A stretch of 11,520 bases of DNA from the NCBI GenBank assembly GCA_003024985.2, contig PXIH01S0002479.1, one strand, 5' to 3'. A program made the translations under genes and the position numbers. Source of the stretch: Euperipatoides rowelli (lineage: Eukaryota; Onychophora; Udeonychophora; Euonychophora; Peripatopsidae). Shown here in pieces: positions 1-7,472 of the stretch. Each line of letters begins with the position of its first letter. The stretch's first letter is position 1. The notes below the pieces were generated by a model, which saw only the letters and a list, made by a program, of their open reading frames with translations, was not told the origin of the DNA and did not search any database.

Positions 1-672
1 ATTACTAGGGAATACTAACTATAAATTAAAATCATAGTTTTCCTTTCATTTCTTATTAACTTTTGTCTCATATATTTACACAAATAACTAGAAATGGTAT
101 GGTACAATAATAATTGTGATTATTTCTTTAAAAAGACCCAATTTCATGAGACATATTTTTCTTTGCAGTCATTTATTAAAAATAATAATTATCAACTGAT
201 ACATGGAGTTCCGATTCTAATTAAAAACTGGAGGCCACAATAGTTATTGGCTATTACAGAGACTTCATTAATATGACTTTTTATGGTATAATGATTCTGA
301 TTATTTTAAAGAATTTAAAAACTTCCTATCAAAATTAAACAAATGGCAAAAGATAATTTAAAAACGTTATAATAACGAATAAATGGATTACCAAATACTG
401 TAAAACATATTTTTGTCTTTTTTTAGCTAATCTATTAATTATTAAGCTAAATTATATTGAAATTTACATCAGGTTTTAATTAGTAGCTTACTAGCCCAAC
501 CCTCACAGAACATCTGCACCCTAGGATTTTAATTTATTACCAAAATTCTTAAAAGTATAATCTAATTTTTAAAAAAGAAATTAATAAGAAACCATCGAAA
601 ATTTGCTGCTCTTCATTCAACTTTTCTAAATTACTGTGACCTTTTTTTTTTTGCTTATTTGTCAAAATAATC
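1..672. other. AT-rich non-coding sequence, no gene seen
   Basis: No open frame of note, splice-flanked exon or RNA gene is visible on either strand. The sequence is A/T homopolymer-rich and holds one TACTGTA word (396-402). It is most simply intron or 5' flank of the + strand gene whose exons begin at 4455. Confidence 0.6.
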
Positions 673-781
673 TATCTACCTACTTCCTTACCACTCTCTC
701 TACTTATCCTACCTCCCTCCTTCCCTCCCTAATTCCTTATCTCCCTCCCTCTCTCCCTGCCTATCTACCTACCTCCCTACC
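673..781 (+). repeat. Degenerate CCTA/CCCT pyrimidine-rich microsatellite
   Basis: About 110 bases are dominated by C and T in imperfect tetranucleotide units (CTAC, CCCT, TCTC). Roughly one base in five is a purine, nearly all of them A. A similar but shorter tract lies at 2337-2391. The asymmetry could support triplex-prone DNA, but interruptions are frequent. Confidence 0.75.
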
Positions 782-812
782 AGGGCCTGCATTTAATTTT
801 TTGTCAAAGGGG

Positions 813-977
813 TAAATTTCAAATTGAACTTTGATCTGAGGGAGGGGGGGGGGTATTTCCACCCCCCTCACCATGCTGAATTTCAAAGGGAGAATTTTGA
901 TCTTAGGGGAGAGAGCTGTGAGGGATATTAGACTAGCATATTTGAATTTTGGTCTTACGGAAGGGAGGGGGGGGGGT
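813..977 (+). repeat. Three degenerate copies of a TTTCAAAT..TTTGATCT..GGGAG10 unit
   Basis: Three related segments start near 813, 875 and 936. Each has an AATTTCAA- or TTTGAATTTT-like part, then a GATCTGAG, GATCTTAG or GGTCTTACG part, then a purine/G-rich run. The first and third end in the identical string GGGA followed by ten G and a T (840-854 and 963-977). The spacing is irregular (about 66 and 52 bases), so this is an old or expanding tandem cluster rather than a clean satellite. It lies directly after the pyrimidine tract at 673-781. Confidence 0.5.
842..869 (+). other. G-run/C-run inverted repeat
   Basis: GAGGGGGG (842-849) is the reverse complement of CCCCCCTC (862-869), with 12 bases between. 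On either strand this could form an 8-bp GC hairpin inside otherwise AT-rich DNA. It may be only a by-product of G- and C-homopolymer expansion. Confidence 0.45.
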
Positions 978-1711
978 GATTTTTAAATATTTTTATGAAT
1001 GGCTCTTAATACTAATATACAGTATATTTTATTTTCCAAAAAAAAAAACAAATTAAGATATTGAAGTTGTTTTATCATCACAGTTCACAAGGATATATTT
1101 ACACTTAAAATATAGCTTTTTTTAATTTTTTTAAAATTTCATAGAAGCTTATTCAAAATCGAAATTTATTTATATTTAGTCACAAATTCCTCCACCTTTA
1201 CTTCACATTTCTTTGTTTTACACTTTGTTTTTTTTTCCATTATTTTAAACTTGATTTTATTGGTTTTTAAATATAAAGTTTCTTCTTAATAATTGTTTAT
1301 TAGTTAGAATTATTAAATTTTGTAAGAGAACTAAAACAAAGCTGTTTCAGGAACACAATTTGATTTTGTGACATGACTATAGAGGAATACAAAGGAAATA
1401 AAATACTTTTAATTTCCAAATTTACTGTTGTAATTACTTTTAGCACATTCAACAATGGCAAGCACGTGTGTAGATTACATTATATCAAGTAAATAAAATA
1501 AATATTTTGTAAAGTTAGCTTGACTATCAATTTAATTAAATTATAATAAACTTACTTTTTTTGCTAAAAGGTAGGTAGACTATTTTGGTTTTCTGGTTTT
1601 AATTTTTATATATTTTCACTTTTTTTCTGTGATGAAAAATTTGAGTCTTGTTTCTTTACGCGTTGCACAGCACATTTTATTATTTTTTTCAAAGCAACGG
1701 AAAAGTTTTAA
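978..1711. other. AT-rich non-coding sequence, no gene seen
   Basis: Homopolymer-rich sequence without a supportable exon. It includes an odd palindrome, AATATAC-A-GTATATT (1014-1028), centred on one of the recurrent TACAGTA words. Its last part ends in a good acceptor-like string (TTTTTTTCAAAG at 1685-1696), discussed with the next region. Confidence 0.5.
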
Positions 1712-1966
1712 ATGTTTGTGTATCAAGAACTGAGGAGTTGGTATGGCTGCACTCTGTGTGTATCAGCCAATGATGAATGCAGCTGTATGTATAGATATCT
1801 TCGCCATTCGGCAATGGATGTAGTTGCTTCCGATAAAGAACTAGGTTGGTTGAGGTTGGACTCATTAATCTCGTTTTTTTCTAATAATAAATTTGTCCAT
1901 TGCTGGAGAAACTTTAGCAAAGAAAGTTTAGGTCTTTATTTGATTCAAGCACAACAACTGAATTAA
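1712..1966 (+). other. GC-raised patch open on both strands; uncertain coding potential
   Basis: A frame of 84 codons is open on the + strand from the ATG at 1712 to a stop ending at 1966. The - strand is open from 1920 to 1723 (65 codons) over the same DNA. About 1730-1860 is clearly richer in GC and lower in homopolymers than its surroundings, as expected of an exon or a decayed mobile-element fragment. On the + strand a TAA codon sits immediately before the ATG, so it could not be an internal exon reading in from the acceptor-like TTTCAAAG at 1689-1696. I recognise no family in either translation. It could be a first exon, a transposon remnant or chance. Confidence 0.25.
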
Positions 1967-2160
1967 TTAAGAAGACTAAATTTCCTCTACTTTGAAGAAA
2001 TTGTTTGCACTAAGCTTATTGAATTCTTTGTTTTGCTAAAACTGCTACTCGCCTACTTTTATTATTATTTACTTCAAAGGTGTTGAATTCTGAATTACTA
2101 TTGCTCTTAATTATGTAAATAGATTACTAGTTATAGACAAATGAAGTTTAGTAGGTTAAA
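1967..2160. other. AT-rich non-coding sequence, nothing recognised
   Basis: Short AT-rich stretch with no supportable exon or RNA gene. Confidence 0.5.
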
Positions 2161-2178
2161 CTAATTTTTAAAAAAAAT

Positions 2179-2258
2179 GAAAATCTGGATTGTGAGAATG
2201 CAACATTTGATAGGCCTATACTTTTTTTTTTAAGAAGGAAAATACGGATGGCGAGAAT
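2179..2258 (+). repeat. Pair of imperfect direct repeats, 59-base spacing
   Basis: GAAAATCTGGATTGTGAGAA begins at 2179 and GAAAATACGGATGGCGAGAA at 2238. Sixteen of twenty positions agree. A TAGGCCTATA palindromic word and a T-run lie between the copies. The spacing is similar to that of the cluster at 813-977. A second CCTAC-rich pyrimidine tract follows at 2337, so both loci may derive from one repeat family. Confidence 0.4.
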
Positions 2259-2336
2259 ATCCCCCTTAGCTTTTCTACATTCTGGGAATTAAACCAAATG
2301 TGGGTATCTCACAATTCCACATTGAAACGCAAGACC

Positions 2337-2391
2337 TGCTCCCTACTTACCTCCCACCCTACCTACTTCCCTCTCTACCTATTTACCTACC
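2337..2391 (+). repeat. Second CCTAC/CCCT pyrimidine-rich microsatellite
   Basis: Imperfect CCTAC, CTTAC and CCCTC units, related in composition to the tract at 673-781. Confidence 0.65.
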
Positions 2392-3240
2392 ATTTTTAAA
2401 AATTAGAATTTCAATTTTCTGGTTGATTTCTAATGCATAAATCAGTTTAGTTTTATGATTTTTTTTTTAAATATATAGCCTATACTATAGAATTGTCAGA
2501 AATGATAGGTGGGATGCTATAAACTTTCTCATACTTTCCATGTAGTTTGTGGTTAAGATTTGCTCAGGCTTGAGTTATACCACTAGCCACCTTGTAAAGC
2601 AAAACAAAGAGGTAGAAGGGCTGGGGATTTGATGGGATTATCAGGACTATATTAGGTCTTTGAAGCTAAACATATTTTTGTTTATTTTTCTTCCTGTAAA
2701 TAAATCTAGAATCAGTTATTAATACTGTTTATAGGTTACAGTAAACTATGTAAAAAAAAATATTTTTTTGAAGTGTTTGAATCTGGAGAATTTTTTTCTG
2801 CAATATATTCTTGCAATACCTAAATATGTTATATGGTCCTATATTTCCCTTGCCAACAATAATGTTTAGATAAGCAATGCAATATATTTTAATAAAATGA
2901 ATATCCAATATTGTTAGCAAATGGCAAGACATGTCTCTTAAATTGGCTAAATCATTTTGATTAAATGTTGACTATTCAAAGTCCAAAAACATTATTATTC
3001 TGAATTAGAATTATTTTAATTTGGTAATAAAAATAAACAAATTCATATTAGAAAACAAAATCACCTTGCGTTTGTAAAGCAAGTTGATTGTTTCTCGCAT
3101 TGATTACAATGGCATTGATTATCAAATAGTAAATGTTACATTAAAAAAAATAAACAATGCGAATGTAAATCAGCTTATCCTTTCCACAGTGAATCTAACG
3201 ATAAATTACAAATACTCTGAATAATGATTCATTATAGTAT
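2392..3240. other. AT-rich non-coding sequence, no gene seen
   Basis: No supportable gene. About 2540-2650 is somewhat richer in GC (it includes GGGCTGGGGATTTGATGGGA) and could be a decayed repeat. A 67-codon - strand frame at 2729-2932 consists of I, L, N, Y and K codons typical of random AT-rich DNA. A TACAGTA word lies at 2737-2743. Confidence 0.5.
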
Positions 3241-3257
3241 AAACATTTGATACAGAA

Positions 3258-3279
3258 GGGATCGAACCATGAGCTACTG
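3258..3279 (-). repeat. Possible tRNA-derived SINE relic (Pol III B-box, A-box-like)
   Basis: Read on the - strand, 3268-3258 is GGTTCGATCCC, which fits the RNA polymerase III B-box consensus GGTTCGANNCC exactly. Immediately 5' of it is GTAGCTCAT, which resembles the A-box core TAGCTCAGTGG shortened and fused to the B box. The T-arm pairing is poor and no full cloverleaf can be drawn, so this is not a functional tRNA gene. A truncated or internally deleted tRNA-type SINE is the best explanation; chance is not excluded. Confidence 0.3.
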
Positions 3280-3289
3280 TATATGTGGA

Positions 3290-3660
3290 TTTATTCATGC
3301 TAATGCTGGCTATGATGACCTGATTTACTTAGTAAAATGGCCAATATTAATAGAATTTAATTTAAAATGGAGTTTTCTGTTACTTCCACATAAGACACCA
3401 GTTTCTTGTTTGTTTACACAAATGTCATGATAGAACCTCTCCCCCCCAAAAAAAAAAAAAAAAAATTCCCAGATTAAAGAACAGAATTAAGAAAGAAAAA
3501 ATAAAAATTAAATGAAAGGAGCAATTTAAAAAAAAAACTTAACCAGTGAGTGAATAAAATTTGCCATGAATTAATTTAATAGTGACTAAATAAGCAGATA
3601 ATGAACCCTTTTAATTTTTCACACAATTTCAAAGACTTGGATATCACAATTTGTCTTGCT
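3290..3660. other. AT-rich non-coding sequence with C7A18 tract
   Basis: No gene seen. Seven C (3441-3447) followed by eighteen A (3448-3465) is the longest A-run in the window and could be the tail of a retroposed element, although no body upstream of it is recognisable. Confidence 0.45.
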
Positions 3661-3860
3661 TAAGAAATGAGCCTCTATAGAGATGAGTGCTCTAATATGT
3701 GATCAGACCTTTAATCAAATGCTGCTGAATGTCTGGCCAAAGAGGTGTGATCCATACCTCTGCTGATGACAGACCTTGTGGACTCATGTCAGTTTAGATG
3801 TACTGTATTAGGAAAAGCTCTAGATTGCCAGCAAAGGATATCCAGCTCTACTTAACAAAA
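3661..3860. other. GC-raised island (about 43% GC) with short hairpin
   Basis: About 180 bases (3671-3850) have clearly higher GC and almost no homopolymers, against a background near 30%. No frame is convincingly coding. Inside lies a hairpin, AGAGGTGTG (3741-3749) with CATACCTCT (3753-3761), around an ATC loop; all nine pairs form if one G-U is allowed. Within this long intron or flank it could be a conserved element, an enhancer or a decayed repeat. Confidence 0.35.
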
Positions 3861-4454
3861 AAAATGACTAGCCAGAGCCTGAGTAAGTTTTGATTTTGAT
3901 GAATAGAAAATATTTTGTAAATGGAAGAAAACTAAATGCAAATTAGAATGAATAATGGATTTTTCCCCTCAAGTATACAGATCCTATCCTGAATATGCAA
4001 TTACTTAAAATCATTAGATACTTCGTTATTTCTAGTCATTTATGTGTAGCTAACTAAACGGCAAAATTATGTATTTAGCTTTTTCATTTAAGACATCAAA
4101 ATGAATTGATCAGTTGCTGGAAAATGCATAATTATGTGCTGGTTTATAATTAAGCATATTTTATTTTACCTTGCACATTTGTGGAGATTGAAGATGTGAG
4201 TTTAAATTAAAATATTGTATATTACCATTTTACTGTATCATATAAAATATAATTTTAAACTAACTTCATATACAGTGCTTAAAAAAACACCCACTAAGCC
4301 TAATTTTTTGTCTTATAGTAGTAATTTTGTTCTATTTACAGTAAATGTTCTGTATAGTTTTAAATTTGTTAAATCTAGGGTTGTTTTCATAATAGCATAA
4401 TTTTAACCATATGTTTGCACTCAATAAAGTTTGTTGCTTATTTATTATTTTTAG
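3861..4454 (+). other. Intron sequence preceding the first recognised exon
   Basis: AT-rich, ending in the acceptor TTATTATTTTTAG at 4442-4454. A GTAAGT donor-like hexamer at 3882-3887 follows a short open stretch, but no exon compatible with the phase-0 exon at 4455 could be supported. Upstream exons of this gene, encoding the rest of the coiled coil and the N-terminus, are expected before the window or are not recognised here. Confidence 0.5.
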
Positions 4455-4562
4455 GTGGATAAATTTGAGTCTGAGAAAGCTTCTCTGAACAGAGACATAT
4501 CATGTTTGACTGCCAAACTTGTGGACACAAGGGTTGCTATTTGTGAACTAGAAGATGAAAAT
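4455..4562 (+). CDS. TJAP1/BEGAIN-family protein, internal coiled-coil exon
   Basis: A 36-codon, phase 0-0 exon bounded by TTTTTAG and by AAT|GTAAAA. It encodes VDKFESEKASLNRDISCLTA and continues with KLVDTRVAICELEDEN. Hydrophobic residues at 11, 15, 18, 22, 29 and 32 (L, I, L, L, I, L) follow a heptad pattern, with acidic and basic residues between, so this is the end of a parallel coiled coil. In vertebrate TJAP1 the segment just before the RYR.DCNLAVQLL core has the same character (a lysine/glutamate-rich block, then LT.KL.DA...I..LEE.N). I recognise the family from that pattern and from the next two exons. These proteins are cytoplasmic scaffolds at tight junctions/Golgi (TJAP1) or at the postsynaptic density (BEGAIN). 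The N-terminal part of the gene lies upstream and is not seen. Confidence 0.88.
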
Positions 4563-4695
4563 GTAAAAAAAAAAAATTGATATTTTAAATTTTTTATATT
4601 TTTTTTTTTAAAAATTTCATTATGTAGAGTTTTATTACCAGACTATAATTTGTCATATTTGTAAATGTATTTTTTATTTTTTTTTTGTGTTACAG
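4563..4695 (+). other. Intron (133 bases)
   Basis: GT at 4563-4564 and AG at 4694-4695. It opens with GTAAAA and an A-run and closes with a T-rich tract and TTACAG. Phase 0. Confidence 0.88.
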
Positions 4696-4779
4696 GAACG
4701 TTATCGAAATGATTGTAATTTGGCGGTTCAACTGTTGCAATGTAAACCATCTAATTTTGTTTCCCATAAGTTGACTTCA
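4696..4779 (+). CDS. TJAP1/BEGAIN-family protein, conserved core exon
   Basis: A 28-codon, phase 0-0 exon with acceptor GTGTTACAG and a good donor, TCA|GTAAGT. It reads ERYRNDCNLAVQLLQC and then KPSNFVSHKLTS. This is the family's most conserved block: RYR-x-DCNLAVQLL-x-C, then S-x-F-x-x-HKL/HKF, and it is the main reason for the assignment. The preceding intron is only 133 bases and the following one is 1088. The block is known as a family signature; its exact binding partner is not something I can derive from the sequence. TJAP1 seems a closer match than BEGAIN because the block is followed by the LPxE of the next exon. Confidence 0.92.
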
Positions 4780-5063
4780 GTAAGTTGGTATTTTTTTTAA
4801 AAACAAAAACCTATTTTGATATCCTTAAGACCAGATTATACAAGTATTGATAAGGCTGCATTTCTAATGTAGCATTATGAGTGTAACAATTTAAAACAAA
4901 TGGGAAGGTATATTACTGTTGCTATCATAACCATCAAAGTTCTTGAATAATAGAGATCCTATTGGAGGCAATGGAAAGCTCACAACTGATATCAATGCTT
5001 TCCATAGTTCATTATTAGTTTGGATACACTAGTGCCACTATTGCAGTATTAATAGTCTATGAA

Positions 5064-5077
5064 TTGTCAATTGACAA
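5064..5077. repeat. 14-base perfect palindrome TTGTCAATTGACAA
   Basis: Self-complementary with no spacer. It consists of two TGTCA/TGACA half-sites, the core recognised by TALE homeodomain proteins of the Meis/PKNOX type. It lies inside the 1088-base intron. Function is inference only. Confidence 0.5.
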
Positions 5078-5194
5078 AAAAAAAAAATGTTCTACCATAT
5101 CCCATTTACAGTACTTATGAGTAATTGAGCGTACATTATTGATAAACAGATTTTTTAGCAAAACCATCCCTGATAAGGCACAAGGTGATCTGTA

Positions 5195-5226
5195 GGTACC
5201 CTATGCAAAATGGTGCGGTGGGTACC
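5195..5226. repeat. GGTACCC ... GGGTACC inverted repeat
   Basis: Seven-base arms (5195-5201 and 5220-5226) are separated by 18 bases that include TGCAAAATGGTGC. It is a small GC-rich pocket within AT-rich intron and may be a short repeat fragment. Confidence 0.4.
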
Positions 5227-5335
5227 CAAATATAGATTTGTGAAAGTAATCATTATAATTTATTATTCCACCTGGTGCACAATTGTATTAAGCAGAATAA
5301 ACAATTTGATGCTTATTCAGTATGTCTTGAATTCT

Positions 5336-5403
5336 TCAATTTTATGCACGTCTTGATCAATTTTTTGCATCCCATCAATTTTATCACCTGCAACCAGTCA
5401 ATT
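5336..5403 (+). repeat. Four TCAATT units spaced about 20 bases
   Basis: TCAATT starts at 5336, 5357, 5375 and 5398; the first three run on into T-rich TCAATTTT. A TGCA word follows the first two copies, and a related CTGCA follows the third. Spacings of 21, 18 and 23 suggest a degenerate minisatellite. Confidence 0.4.
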
Positions 5404-5867
5404 CCATTAGCATCTCGTTTTTTCTTTCTTGTATTAAAAAAGGAAAAAAAAAAATTTTTATTCCAGTATTTTTTTTTGTCATTGAAGTATCCAGAGGCAG
5501 GTAGGCTAATATTGGCCCACCAGTGAAATGAATACCAAAGACCAAAAATGAGAGGATAAAGGTTTGCAGGGACTAGTCTCCCATTGGGTTTCAGGCAGGG
5601 AGATATAAAATTATATGTAGGCTAAAATAAAACATATCTTATGTACTGTAATATGTAGCCAGCTGAAATAGAGTAATTTCATTTAATTTTATTTTAAATA
5701 GGAATCTTTTTTTTTTTTAAACAATAGGACTTTATATTAAAAATTTTGCTTGATTTCTTTTTTAAAAATGCATATTGAAAACTTAATTTCTAATATACTG
5801 TAAGAAGTAGTTTTATTTATATTTTATCATTTTCACTTCAAATGTGGTATTTTGTTTTATATTATAG

Positions 5868-6296
5868 TTACCTGGTGAAGTGCAACAGAAGGTCAAATTA
5901 CAACTAACCCATGAACCTAAAGAGGAAGGAGAAACTGAAGTTAGGATGATTCGAGTTCCTGTAGCTACCTTTCCTCCCACTGCAATGGTATATTCTATTA
6001 ATCAAATCAAGCAAGAGTCAACAAATGTAAAAGAGAACATTGTGCCTGCATCAATGGTAGCCAAAGTTCTGGAACAACGGGAAACACATCGTATAAATAA
6101 GCATCGATTTTGTTCTTGCCGTTGCCAGAGGGTTGCCACATTTTCAGAAAAAGCCACGCAAACTTGCCATGCGGACTTTAACGCTCACCGTTATTTAAAT
6201 GGAAACACATCACGATATAGTCAAAAGGATTTCAATACAAGTAACGGATCTTGGGATAGCATGGAAACAACAAATGGTACTGAAACACAAATATGA
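5868..6296 (+). CDS. TJAP1/BEGAIN-family protein, terminal coding exon
   Basis: Acceptor TTATATTATAG, then 142 codons and a TGA at 6294-6296; phase 0 joins it directly to the 4696-4779 exon. Residue numbers below count from the first visible codon (4455), with this exon starting at 65. LPGEVQQKV (65-73) matches the family's LPxELQxxV step after the core. IVPASMVAKVLEQRE (122-136) matches a second short family motif, VPxSxIAxVLE. Next come a cysteine cluster, FCSCRC (145-150), then KATQT (159-163), a consensus LC8 dynein light chain ligand, and an S/T/N-rich tail ending in ETQI (203-206), a class I PDZ ligand. IKQE (111-114) fits a SUMO consensus. Vertebrate TJAP1 continues for several hundred proline/serine-rich residues after the VLE motif; here only about 70 follow, so this homologue is short. 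Stop and reading frame are clean, with no sign of decay. Confidence 0.92.
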   Translation, partial: LPGEVQQKVKLQLTHEPKEEGETEVRMIRVPVATFPPTAMVYSINQIKQESTNVKENIVPASMVAKVLEQRETHRINKHRFCSCRCQRVATFSEKATQTCHADFNAHRYLNGNTSRYSQKDFNTSNGSWDSMETTNGTETQI

Positions 6297-6935
6297 AAGA
6301 TCTGTGTGGATTTGTAAGCAATAACAAAGTTTGATTGGTTGGCTCACCTGACTAGTGATTTTTTAACAACTTTTATTCGCATTTCAGCCAGCTCAATATA
6401 ACTATGCAGTTTTACAACATATTTATAAAAATCTACAGAACTCGCCAAGAGAAAATAAGGAAATGCTCCTAATTATTTGAATGGTCCTATGGATCTTTTT
6501 CATTTGTTTGGTTTTGAAACAGAAATGTTTACTTTGCTCCCGGTATTATTGGGGAAAAAAAGTGCATTCCAAGTTCCTCTTTATACGGTTAAAAACAAAA
6601 CTGTTGATCTGTAAATTATAACTCTCCTCTGTGTTTGAAATCTGATGGCACTACATTTGTTACGTATAAGAGAATGCTGGGAATTATTCTTAATACAATT
6701 GAAATGTTTTAAGATTTCCCATGACTGCTCATCCTCCTCTCCTTCACTAAATTCAGTTTTCTGAATGTTTATTTGCATATCAGGTTAAAAATTTAAATAA
6801 TAACTTTCCAGTTTTTTTACATCAATTTTGAAGAAGTAATAGCTACGTTTATTAAAAAATATAATTTTTTATTCTTATATGTGTTGGTTTTACAAGAGCA
6901 ATATGACACATTATGAAAAGAGTGCTTGTGATGAT

Positions 6936-6957
6936 AGGATTATCTAAAGATAATCCT
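6936..6957. promoter_or_regulatory. 10-bp perfect inverted repeat / paired GATA site in 3' UTR
   Basis: AGGATTATCT (6936-6945) and AGATAATCCT (6948-6957) are exact reverse complements separated by AA. As RNA this folds into a nine-pair stem with a UAAA tetraloop. As DNA it is TTATCT-AA-AGATAA, two WGATAR sites head to head. Either role is possible, and neither is proven. Confidence 0.55.
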
Positions 6958-7437
6958 GCCTTTTATCAACTTACAGTAAATAATAGAATATTTCAGCCAA
7001 ATCATGAAAACCGATTTTTAAATTGGCAACCAAAATTAAATAATTTCAGAGTTTCAGGAAGCTAGCCCTATTAAACTGTATATAGCCAATAAGACAATAG
7101 AGTAGCTAGACATTGGTAAACATATTTTTAAGGGTTAAACCCAGCTACCAAACCGTGAATATGTAAAATTTATCAGGTGATTTTAGATATAATTACATTT
7201 TGCAGTCAGGAATTTTTAAGATTCTGGCCTGTTTATCTTCTTATGATACACTGTAAATAATCTCCAGCATATATATTTTTTTTATTTTAGCTCAGCTATG
7301 ACTAATTATATCAAGTTTTAAATTAATTTATTTTAAACTTAGAACTGTGTTAAGATTTTAAGACAAATTTCTATAAAGGGGTGGTCCACTTTAATGCTTT
7401 TTTAAAAAAAATACTGTAAATGAATATATTAAATTTA

Positions 7438-7472
7438 AATAAACAGTTTAATAATAATAATAAAAAAATAAA
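7438..7472 (+). terminator. Cluster of three AATAAA poly(A) signals
   Basis: AATAAA at 7438-7443, 7459-7464 and 7467-7472, embedded in an (AAT)n microsatellite. This is the first dense AATAAA cluster after the stop codon, so it is a plausible proximal polyadenylation site. The AT-rich context makes chance occurrence likely, and no clear GT-rich downstream element is seen. Confidence 0.4.

Larger units (their letters stand above)
4780..5867 (+). other. Intron (1088 bases)
   Basis: Donor GTAAGT at 4780 and acceptor ATTATAG ending at 5867, phase 0. It contains a 14-base perfect palindrome (5064-5077), a GGTACCC/GGGTACC inverted repeat (5195-5226), a small run of TCAATT repeats (5336-5403) and TACAGTA/TACTGTA words at 5107, 5644 and 5796. 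An 83-codon open frame at 5275-5526 lies wholly inside this intron and is phenylalanine/lysine-rich, so I do not call it a gene. Confidence 0.85.

Noticed and set aside
3764-3880. C/D-box snoRNA (TGATGA at 3764, CTGA near 3880)
   Set aside because: The boxes are about 115 bases apart with no terminal stem and no C'/D' pair.
3850-3887. Possible N-terminal exon encoding MTSQSL before GTAAGT at 3882
   Set aside because: Tempting because I recall vertebrate TJAP1 starting with MTS. However, the donor phase (1) does not match the phase-0 exon at 4455, and no coiled-coil exon fits in the 570 bases between.
5275-5526. 83-codon + strand open frame
   Set aside because: Lies inside the well-supported 1088-base intron, with phenylalanine and lysine runs from T and A homopolymers.
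6581-6778. 65-codon - strand open frame
   Set aside because: Antisense to the probable 3' UTR, with no motif or promoter signal.
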